Source of the DNA: Balanoglossus misakiensis
Taxonomy: Eukaryota; Hemichordata
Direction of reading: 5' to 3'
Assembly: GCA_040954595.2 (NCBI GenBank)
Contig: CM082590.2
Coordinates: 9,052,001 to 9,116,000, forward strand
DNA length: 64,000 nucleotides
In this document: positions 47,508-57,955 of the stretch, in pieces
Layout of the letters: every line of letters starts with the position of its first letter
Numbering within the stretch: the first letter of the stretch is position 1
Position numbers and translations under genes: made by a program
Notes under the pieces: model-generated
What the model was told of the DNA's origin: nothing
The model's input: only the letters and a program-made list of their open reading frames with translations
The model's database searches: none

Positions 47508-50300
47508 ATGGGTCGCAAGAAATATTGGAAGAAAAGTCGTGCCCTGAAAGAAGTAAGTTGGCATATCTTATCACACAAGGATACATACATACATACATAC
47601 ATGTACATACATACATACATACATACATACATACATACATACATACATACATACATACATACATACATACATACATACATACATACATACATACATACAA
47701 ACATACATGATACTTTAGTGAGTATTGAATGAAAATGATATGTGATTATTGTCTTTGTCTATCTTCTTTAAATTCTGTAGAAAATTTTGAAGAAAAAATT
47801 ATTGAAGAAGTTAGGCATAGTCGTTGCACCTACTCCAAAATGTCCAGAAAAGGTGAACGACAGTGGCTGTGAAATCTTGCCAGAGTCTTCGCGGTTCTCG
47901 GGGGTGCTTGTGCAAGTAAAAGAGGAGGGAGAAGATGGCTGTCGACGATATGTTGCGATTCCAGAAACACAAGCCGTGGAATCTTCTGGCGGACATGTAC
48001 ATTCACAGCTTCCTGAGGACCGGGGCACGGACGAACATTGCAACTACTATGTAGCCAGACCAATGTCCCCAGTTAATGAGCTTGTCGAGGAGGCCAGTAA
48101 CCATAGTAACCTGTCTGTGTGTCTTGATGAACCAGAGGAGAGCCTTGACGAGATTTGCAATCACTATGTAGCGATGCCACTATCACCAGATGATAAGGAG
48201 TGTGATGTTATCGACTCTGTCGAAATTAATGAACACCGCACCATGTCTGCCAGTACCAGTGTGGTAACTTCGCACCAAAATTCTGGCTCTGGTGTAACCG
48301 TGACAACCAGTATCGGACCAAAACTGAGCAATGTTAACAGCGTTGATGTACCAATGGAAGAAGATGATGTCCAAGGACAAAATGTGAAAACGTCTGATAA
48401 CAGTCAAGATGATGTCAGTGAGGACAGTAAAACAAACGCTCATTCCCCTAAGGATGACAGCACAATATTAACAGACAGAAATGATTCTGTTGAAGCCGGA
48501 AATAGTATCTGTTCAGACATTGTGACTCCTGTTAAAATTATCCAATCATCTAAGGATGAGAACGCAATATTAACAAACAGGGTTGAGACTGGAGAAGAAG
48601 GAAATGATATTAGTCCACACATTGCAACGCCTGTCAGTATTATTCAGCCAAAAATCGAAGTCGGTGTGACAGACAGAAACGCTGAAGACAGCACTGCTTT
48701 CAGCGAAAGAAGCTGCACGCCACCAACAGTTAGAAAGGTTAAAGTAGAAGAGAACAACGATCATGTTACAGAGCTCCGTAGTGATCAACAAAAAACGACA
48801 ACGTTAGGAGATCAAACACAGTCCGGTTTAACAGGAAAGCAAAGTTGTAACAATGACAATGATATTGACAGACAAAAATCATCTGACCAGGAGAGAAGTG
48901 AAACAACAAACAGACAGACAAACGAACAGCGCCCCCAGGGAAGTCGTCGGAAAGTACGCGCTCAAGAACCGAAGAAGCCACTGGTGTATACAGTACATGG
49001 AAACGAATTAAAGTGTGAAAACGATCCTCATTCGGAAGCTTACAATGAATGGCTTGCCCGGGTGAGAGACGGGGGTGGTTTTGCCAAAAACTTGCCACAG
49101 AGAAATAAAGGACACAAGAAGCTTGGACGGAGAAGAAATTCAGAGAAGGCATTGCTTGTGACGTCAGAAGCACGTCCCACTGAAAGTCTGGGCGCCAGCT
49201 CCACCTCTAGACAGAGGTCAGGATACGAACTACGCCCTCAACCGCAAACTGTGAGTAAGAAATGCCAAGAGGTTCAGCAGATCAAGGAGGCAGTCAAGAA
49301 GAAGAAGGTCCAGAAGATACCCAAGAAGGCGACGAAGAAGACAGCCAAGGTTCCGAAGATCTTAAACGGGATTAAGTCACTGTATCAGTCTCCTGCAACA
49401 ATTATCTCATTTGATGGTACACTCCTTAGCTTTCAATCACAATTACCCTTGCATAACGCACAAGACATGAACTCAATGGTTGGGTGCCTATCCGAGATAA
49501 GCAGCCCTGGCGATGGGGGTGCCAGATCTCAACCAATTCTCTGGGACCCTCAAGTGCCCATACCAGGTGGTCTCATACCAGAGCAACAGCCAATACAAAG
49601 TAACCCTAATACAGAACTGCACCCACAGACACCAGGAAAGCCCAAGACGGGATACCAGCCATTGTTGACGGACCCTCATGTGGGATTACAACCCACCCAT
49701 AGCTCTCAACATACACCCATGCAAAAAGGCTGGCTCTGGGCTCAGACTAATCCATTTGAAGATCTGCGAGGATCAGGATCGAGTACTCAGCCACAACAGA
49801 CAAGCACCCCCGCAGAAAGTAGTCAGTCCCAGTTCAGGTATTTACCCGTACCCAAGCATTTGATCGGCCTGAGTCAACAGCTCCAACTTCCCATGTACAA
49901 CGTTCTGGGGGGACCCCCAACTAACATACAAAAAGAACCGTCTCAGAGAAGCACAGTACAGTCAATGACATCATCCAATGCACACAACCAGCAACCTGTC
50001 AACACACTACCAGAACAACCGTCTCCAACCAGCAGAGAACAACCATCAATGACTTCATCCAACGTACATAACCAGCAACCAATGGACACAAATCAAGAAC
50101 CACAATTCACCTGTGTTTCTTGCGACGCGACTTTCAGCGAGAAATCTCAGTATTTCAATCACCAGAAACTCCACCTCGAACTCCCTTCTGATTTGAACAT
50201 ACAGGAAACTGATGATAAGGACAAAATTCAAGTGGCCCTCAGACATCAACTTGCAGTAAAACAAGAGAACAAGCTGGATAGTGTAAATACATGTACATGA
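47508..50300 (+). CDS. Gene G: acidic/Gln-rich protein with one C-terminal C2H2 finger
   Basis: Two exons, 47508-47552 and 47781-50300, joined in phase 0 to about 854 residues. The start MGRKKYWKKSRALKE is basic, and the second exon continues KILKKKLLKKLG. There is no exon-1/exon-2 module like the neighbours. It shares SUMO-consensus sites with them (VQVKEEGED, QPKIEVG, VRKVKVEEN). An internal motif appears three times: YVAIPETQ, YVARPMSPV, YVAMPLSPDD. A Lys-rich stretch (VKKKKVQKIPKKATKK) is a likely nuclear signal. A Pro/Gln-rich region follows. One C2H2 finger (CVSCDATFSEKSQYFNH) lies at 50110-50180. Upstream exons could be hidden by the repetitive element before it. Possibly a relative that lost or never had the module. 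Confidence 0.75.
47577..47709 (+). repeat. ACAT tetranucleotide microsatellite
   Basis: About 33 nearly perfect acat units within the gene G intron. It creates spurious HTYI/YVCM ORFs on both strands. Confidence 0.95.
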
Positions 50301-51068
50301 ATAGAATAGAATAGAATATTTAGAAAATATATGAATAAAATAGTAAATAATAATAATAATTAATAAAACATAGTCCGGTATATTATAGCATGTCTGTTTC
50401 ATAGAATTATATGCCAGTTAGTGTTTTATATCAGCTGGGATTTATATGAGAAATATGAACATTTTCGGATAGGGACACTTTGAGAACAATTGTAGCATAT
50501 TGTAGCTTTCCTGTGTGCTTTGTAATAATTTCTGAGTGAATAATTAATTATAATAAAACTGTTGAAAGCTAATATTATGGCTTTGTGATTTGTTTGTAAG
50601 ATGTAAAAGATGAGTGTTTGGAAACAGCAGATAATGGAAGGTGTGAGTGAGTTTTTCTGTGTCAGGATTTTGTTCTATAATTTGCCATGCAACTTGTGAT
50701 GAAATTGAATGGTTGAATGGAATCAATTTGATACTGTTGTATTTGCCTTTCTACTTCCCAGTAATTGAAGGGGAAAGTTTCAATCTATGCAACCCACAAT
50801 AATGTTTGTTGACGTCAATTTTTTAACTGGTGAAAAGCCTTGTTTTCAACTGAAATGTTTAAATCTGCATAGAGTGACCCATGACCTTTTGTTTTGGTGA
50901 GCGCCGCCTAGCGGTACTCTTTGAAATCTTTCCCATGATCCATTGCGGCAATAGTATTGCCCAGCTGTTGTTGTGTACATGACCAGGGATCTCGGATTGG
51001 GACGAAAAAAACACAATTTAGCGAACACAGGACCGCGGACTGGCAATCGAGTAGGAAGATCACTCACA
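50301..51068. other. Gene G 3-prime UTR and gene H promoter
   Basis: Begins with a gaatagaatagaat run and AT-rich UTR; candidate AATAAA near 50552. The part up to 51068 should carry the gene H promoter. No gene is seen. Confidence 0.5.
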
Positions 51069-54000
51069 ATGGCTAGTGCAGAGTACATTTCCTTCGCTCT
51101 AAGTCGGCAGATAAGCTTAGTATTCGCAGAAGACGTGAGTAACTCTCAGGACAAGAGGTCACCAGAAGGTCATGCTCAGGATACGAATCTGACACTCAAC
51201 GGTAAGTTCAAGTGATCAGATCGTGATCGATAAACAAAGAGTTTTACTCTGCTCATCGTCACCTATTATGAGATCCACTAATGTATGATATTCGTTATTC
51301 TCGAGGAAAATATTTCCTTTCTGTACACTGACGTACAGGTACATCCCAGTATAACAGATAACACAATGTTTATTTCACCCCCCCCCCCCCCCAAATCTCT
51401 AGAGCTCCCATCTCCATCTCTTGTTTGTTAATCAGAATAGACTTCATTATTATTTCCGATCTATGACTTACATACTTGTAATTTCTGTTTAAATGCTCTC
51501 TTGTTATATCTGCATGTGCAAACCCGTTCCCCTTTAGCTACACCTCATTCAATTGTGGACTATACTATAGAAACAAGTTGTGATGTAACTTGCAAATTAT
51601 ACATGTACTGGGGCTTATATAAGAACATGGTTGTCTGGCATTTCATATAGGGATACATTGCTTGTAGTTTTGTGTCTCATCAGTAGGTACTGTTTTTGCT
51701 AAGGTTGGTGGGGAACATTGGTAAATGATATAGGAGCCATGGCAACACCGGTATGCTACCCAATCAATAACATATGCAAGGGTACCCCAGTGGTATTTAC
51801 CTGGATTATACCATCCTTTTCCTTAACAGAAAGAACACTGATCTATATAGAGATCATGTATAAGGATAGGGAGGGATCATAATATTATGAGTGGGGGTAT
51901 GGAGTCTGTAAGAGGCCTATGACATCATCATGTTACTTGTAGAGCTGTCTCCCTCCTGCAATAAAAGTCATCTCATTATTTTTTCAGACTGTGAGTACAT
52001 TTGGGAAGAAGTGAAATATGCGGATAAAATCAGGAAATTGGGCGATTACTTTGAAGAGAGCAGTAAAATGCTGCTGCAACAATTAATGAAAGATCAGCTC
52101 TCTCAAAAAGGTAACATTCTCTCAAAATGGTGTATATTTTTAAGTGTTCGTATAGGGTGTGTCCATTAATTTTACTAGTATTCCATACAGTGATGTTTTG
52201 AAAAATGATATAGAATTGGTCACTCAGATGCATATACACTATACAATGACCAGTTTATACAGTTAATTTAAATTTGTTCATATGCATCTCAGTGTAACCA
52301 AATTTATTTCAGAACAACAAAAAGCATAATGAATTGAAAGACAATACAATTATTTTCCTTTGTGTTACAGACAAACAGACGATTCTGAATTTTCTTTGTC
52401 AAAGCGGAGCTGTCAGTGTGACAATGGAATCTTCAAGAAACACTTCTTCACAGAAGAAAGGTGAAAGTTCCACTCCAAGGGTCCAGAAACTACCAGTTTC
52501 CATGGAAACATCCACATCTCAGTATCCTGAAAATATATCGGATAATTTATCAGCGAAAGACATTCCAACGATATTCGCAGACTCAAATTCTGAAATCTTT
52601 TCCAAAAATGTTGTTGGCACAAGTTCACAGTGCAGTGATCGGCCCAGACACGCCAAGAGGGATATGGGTACCACAGAGGGCGGCTTGAAGAAACCAATGT
52701 CCAGCTTGGGTAAATCGCCCTCCAGGAGATTCAAAATGGGAAAACCGAGGAGATTTGGAATCAAGAAAGAAGTGATTCCTGATTACGAACTTGTAGAGGC
52801 AACATCTTTGAATCAGGATGTTAACGATCAAGACGGCTGTGTCTCTGAATATGCACCAGTAATGCAAGGTCATGTGATACAGAAAGACAATGACTATGTA
52901 TCAGGTGACTACAATGGAAAGAGAACAATGGCTGTTGTTCAGGAAGAAGATAATGTGCACGCTGACAGTTCAAATGGAGTTTCTCGTAACAATCCTGTGG
53001 GGTCTGTTTTTCAAACAGGTTCATCTGACAATACAGCGATGCTTCGTGCCGACCACATCATGGCTGATCAAAAGATTGCACTTGATGCGAGCGTGATCAA
53101 ATCAGGAAGTGGGTGCGAAACTCAGAGCAGTGTTAGTGATGTAGAGAGCACTGAACACAGCGTGGATCGCTCAGAAGGGAAATTTGACGATGAGCGAAGT
53201 TGCGAGGAGTTCGAATCATCAGAAGATGTTCCGTGCAATGTCGAGATTCCTGGCAGCAGTTACATGTACAATGCCGGAGAAAGGAACAGTCATTCAAATC
53301 GGGAAGATTCTGGAATATCTAAAGGTGACGTCAGTTTCGTGGAAAGTGTCTCTCATCCAGGGGGGTCTCGTGAGTACCGGTCAGAGGTCAAAGGTGAAAG
53401 TGCACCGTCTGCTGTTAAGGTTGAGTTAGAGCAACGTGCTGTTTCTGACCAGGGGACTTTGCCTGTGGGAGATTCGACGTCGCAGTTTGACAGCGCGAAT
53501 TCGGCTGTTCAGGACTTTCAGAATTTCAACCCCGAGGGCGCTGTGCTCGGCGCCGACGTCAGGGGCGCGGGGCTCGAATACGTTATGCAAATGAGAGGTG
53601 GAGACTCGCCGAGCAATGACGGGCGCCTGTACGAAGTTGTAACGCAAGGCGGGAAAACGTCCTATCAGTGCGTCGAATGCGGGAAGAAATTCATGCATAA
53701 ACGTAGTGTGAGTTTCCACGTGCGCATGCATAATGAGCGCAGGATCTACACGTGTAATATATGCGGGGCGAAAACGCTTTGGAAGAGCAGTTTCCGACGC
53801 CACCTGAAACTGCACACCGGCGAGGAACTCTTTGATTGCCACCACTGCGGGAAAAGTTTCCAGACGAAATGTATCCTGATGTGTCACATGAGAAGCCATA
53901 CCGGGGAGAAACCTTTCAAATGCGACGTCTGCAAGAAGTCGTTCAGTCAGAAGAACGTTCTCAAGACGCACATGCGCGTGCACACGGGTGAACGACCGTA

Positions 54001-54187
54001 CGAGTGCCACTTCTGCAAGCGGCGCTACAACAGCAAGGACTATCTGGCACGACACGTCAAATTCCACACCGAGAAGAAGAACTTCCAGTGCGGACAGTGC
54101 GAGGCCATTTACGACACCAAGCGCGAGCTGTCCGCCCACATGTGGGTGCACACGGTCGAGGCAACGTATCTGAGTGAAAAGAACTGA
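51069..54187 (+). CDS. Zinc-finger gene H: novel N-module plus six C2H2 fingers
   Basis: 690 residues; exons 51069-51201, 51988-52110, 52371-54187, both introns phase 1. Exon 1 starts MASAEYISFALSRQISLVF. Exon 2 has CEYIWEEVKYADKIRKLGD and ends DQLSQK, nearly identical to gene I. Exon 3 opens DKQTILNFLCQSGAVSVTM. The linker has GIKKEVI and AVKVELE (SUMO-like) and GDVSFVESVSHPGG near 53324, shared with gene A. Six C2H2 fingers lie at about 53665-54150; finger 2 has an odd core (CGAKTLWKSSFRRH) also present in gene I. A truncated MITE-2 lies 12 bp past the stop. AATAAA at 54479. Confidence 0.9.
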
Positions 54188-55317
54188 CAAGGAAAAGTTA
54201 CCCTTTCACCACAATGGTTCAGTCCGAACCCATTGAAAGCTTAGAGATGATCATATATCTTTAATTGCAGCATTTAAGATTTAGATTTCATTGTTGTTTG
54301 TGAACTTGGGTGGTAAATATCCACTGAAAAACAGTAATTTCTGAGTTTAGGTTCTACAAAGGCAGAAATCAGTGAAAGTGAGTTTATTGAAAATATTTCA
54401 CAGAAGATTGATCAGTGTTTTATGTTGTCCCAATTGATGACACTTTTTTATTTCTATCACATTGTCAGCAAACAGGTGAAATAAAGAATTAAATGACGAT
54501 AAATCTTGTTGGTCTCTTAGTATATTATTGGTATGATTGGGATTGTGTGGATGATGTATATTCTTTGTGTGGTATGTTTAGATGAATGGCAGTCCTATCA
54601 TCATTGTCAACATTGATGAATGTCTACTCCAGAAACGATTTCCTTTCCTCTACCAAACAACTGAAGAAAGCTGGTCTTTATTCTACTCATGAACACAGAC
54701 AGAGAATTGATAATTTTTTGTACAGCTATGCAAATAATTCACACAATTATTTGGAAACAACACAAGTTAAAAGAAAGCTGAAATGAGTAACTTTTTTGAG
54801 TTTGAACAAAATATAGGAACCTCAGACATACACAGCAAAGGAAGAAAATGCTTTTAAACAATAAATTTGTTTTATTTTCTTCTTACAACAAGGTAAACAA
54901 AAACATGACCCCGCCCTGGACCACGCCTACTTGTTGTGTGCCCTCTACGTTCAATGTGTCGTGTTACAAGGAGACTGAAATTCGTGTCAAATTCCCATTT
55001 GATTTCGGATTCCTTTCGGCTTAGAGAAACGCGTAAAAAAGCGACTGATTTCTTTTACTTTTTCAAGTCAGAACCACACTAACTACATTATCTGAGTCTA
55101 CAGTAGGCATTAATTTACAGCCTAAAGCGTAAAAGTAAACATTTTGTCCCTGTACTTTAACTTGATTCCAAACCCGAATCTGAATCTGAATCTGGCATTA
55201 ACTACAGTGTCAGGTCATGATAAGGTCACCACACCACCTCTGTTTACCAAAACACGTTGATCTTCAGATCGACGTCTAAAAGTGACTTTTTATCAATGAA
55301 AACTGTTTAATGTGAAC
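54188..55317. other. Gene H 3-prime UTR and gene I promoter
   Basis: Truncated MITE-2 at 54199-54236, poly(A) signal at 54479, then spacer. A 66-codon ORF at 54586-54786 has no domain or splice support. No other gene is seen. Confidence 0.5.
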
Positions 55318-57955
55318 ATGGATCGCCGAGAAGACATCTCCTTTCGTTTGAGCAGGACAGTAACAGTTGTTTTTAACCCAGATTCCGAACACAACGCAGA
55401 TGTCAACGCCAGGCAACAGTGGACGCATCTTCCTCTGCAAGGTCAGTGTGTACACTTCATAATAACTTTGCACTTTCTTGGATCTTTCTTTACGGGGGTG
55501 GTTCTCCCTGAGTCAGGAAGACACATCTGTAAAGTTGGACCTCTGAAGAGGAAAATAGGGGTGAAAGGGGTTAAGGGTTTACTACAGATTTCACAGAACT
55601 GAAATATAAACAGTTGTATTTCCCACTATTTCAGACTCTGAGTACATCTGGGAAGAAGTGAAGTATGCGGATAAAATCCGGAAGTTGGGTGACTACTTTG
55701 AAGAGAGCAGTAAAATGGTACTGCAACAGTTACACAGTGATCAAGTATCACAACATGGTCAGTTGCTAAATATTTCCATTTGTCTCACTTTTGTACGCAG
55801 CTAAGTATTAACAGACCTGCGACAGGATTTGTCTGAAACAGGTCCGTCACAGGTGACGTCCACTGCAGCAATGGCTGCAGGGCAGACCTGCCACACATCT
55901 GACCATTCACATTCAAGAACAGATTCTCATTTCCCACTTACTTACAGTTGTTTTCCGATTGAATTTCCAGGAAAATCCAGTATTTTAAATTTTCTGTGCC
56001 AGATTGGTGCCATCAGTGTGGATATGGGATCCTGTTCTCCGGAAATATCAGACGGAGTAACGATTCCAGGATTGACCTCTCATGGAGTAGGTGATACCAT
56101 TTTCCGCCCAGCCGAGCAAACGAAGGTCACCCGAGGTCAACCAGAAGATTCTGGAGATGACAATATGGACATTGCCACGGAGACTTCTGATAACACAGTT
56201 ATATATTCGGAACAGGAAAATGACAGCGGTCGCGAAAATGTGGCAGAGTTTCCCGGGATAAAAGTGGAACCGAATTCAGAGGATGAGAATATGTTTCATG
56301 TTGTGGAACAGGAGATGCCGGAGATCAAAGGGATCGTTTCATCCGATGGACAAGATGCGGAATTTTTGCGGAATGATGAGGGAGATAATGTGGATACCAT
56401 AGGGAGGAGAACATTCCGTGTTTCGGAACCACTGAGGAGAAGTCACAGAAAATCTCGCGGCAGAAAAGTAAGGAAGCTTGCATCTGTGCGTGAAGGTGAT
56501 AGTGTGAATGTGGAGTCAAATGTGATATCTGAAGTGCAGTCTGAATCTGAGGCTGGGTACGTTGGCATCAAGGAGGAGTCTAGTTCGGGACAGACAGCGA
56601 CTGAAACTGCACCACATCCAGTCGCTGTGAAGGAGACCACTGTTGTGTTGCTGCATCACACTGCAGCTGATGGCAGCCCAGAGGAGATTCCAGACTGCGG
56701 CAGTGCTGTTGCTGTCCTTCCGCGCAGTGACAAATACAGAGACAGTGCCGCAGTAGTAGTGCACAGCGACGACTCAGGGGGCAGAACAGCAGCGCTTCAG
56801 ACCACAGTATCTGCTGCAGCATCATACAGTGATGTCACAGGAGAATTCAACAGTGCAGCAGGCTTGTACAGCAACGCACTTACATCAGTGAGCGCTGTTG
56901 CAGACAGCAACATAATAAGTCACTCGCAACCTAGCTATCAGAGTGTGGACCATAATAGACTTGATCAAAATACCACATCTGTGTCTTCCGAACCGGAAGA
57001 TAATATTCTGCAGGACCACAATAGCACACCACTCAACAAAGATCGGGGAAAACCTTCTTCAAATCCATACACACCTGTCCAAATTCGAAAATACAACTTT
57101 AAACAATCTCACAAGCACGTCGTCCGCCGAGATAATAAGGAACGTCCACACGCCTGCACAGAGTGCGACAAGAATTTCGTGCACAAGAAAACCTTACAAC
57201 TACACATGCTTCAGATGCACCATGAGAAGAAAGTGTTTTTCTGCGGAATTTGCGGGGCCAAGACGATGTATAAAAGCAGCTTTGATCGCCATATGACCCG
57301 ACACATGGGGGAGCTTTTCAAATGCGAGTTCTGCCAGAAATGCTTTCGCAGTGAAGTGGTGCTCGCCTCGCACCGGAGAACGCATTCCCGTAAAAAGACA
57401 TTCGCCTGCGAGCTGTGCCCGAAGAGATTCGGTCGTCAAGGGCAACTCCAAGTGCACTTAGATAAGCACGCAGCCGGCAAAATCGCACACAGAGGACCAA
57501 GCACTGCAGGCAAAAACGTTCAGTTATCCAAGCCCAGTTCTGTTGGACGTCTTCCACAATTTTTGCGCCGAGAGCAACGTAGAAACACCGTAAGAAAATC
57601 TAGCATTTTGGCCAGGGAATCAGCACAGGAAACAGGGAGGCCTTCTGGATTAGACCAATCAAGTACCACCGTGGCCAGGGAATCAGCACAGGAAACAGGG
57701 AGGCCTTCTGGAGAAGACAAGCGATATGTTTGCAAGGTGTGTGGGATTCGCACACGTTGGAAGGGTAGTCTTTCCCGACACATGAAAGTTCACGAGCGGA
57801 AACTCAGCTGTGAAACTTGCTCCGAAGGTTTCAGTGATCTTGACCACCTTCAGAGACATTTAGACGGCCATTCTTCAGGGAGAAGCACTCATCCAAGTCT
57901 CACTACTTCGGTGTCCCCGGAATCTGAATGTGCTACGAACAAGCCTGCAAGTTGA
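55318..57955 (+). CDS. Zinc-finger gene I: novel N-module plus six C2H2 fingers
   Basis: 743 residues; exons 55318-55441, 55635-55757, 55971-57955, both introns phase 1. Exon 1 starts MDRREDISFRLSRTVTVVF. Exon 2 has SEYIWEEVKYADKIRKLGD (Ser for the usual Cys) and ends DQVSQH. Exon 3 opens GKSSILNFLCQIGAISVDM, with Gly for the usual Glu. The linker has GIKVEPNSED and VGIKEESS (SUMO-like) and a basic patch (RRSHRKSRGRKVRK). There are four C2H2 fingers (from about 57150), then a linker with a near-perfect duplication of ARESAQETGRPSG (57608-57715), then two more fingers. Finger cores CGAKTMYKSSFDRH and CGIRTRWKGSLSRH repeat the odd type of gene H finger 2. The upstream in-frame ATG at 55829 lies in the intron. 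AATAAA at 58362. Confidence 0.88.

Noticed and set aside
47430-47732. Overlapping ORFs on both strands rich in HTYI or YVCM
   Set aside because: They are read-through of the acat microsatellite in the gene G intron. Only the short exon 47508-47552 in this stretch is kept.
54586-54786. 66-codon ORF between genes H and I
   Set aside because: No domain, no splice context and no similarity to any neighbour. Likely chance.
11630-57955. N-terminal module as KRAB, SCAN, BTB or ZAD
   Set aside because: The length, lack of the paired cysteines of ZAD, lack of KRAB A-box pattern and the three-exon split do not fit what I know of these domains. Only an HMM search can settle this.
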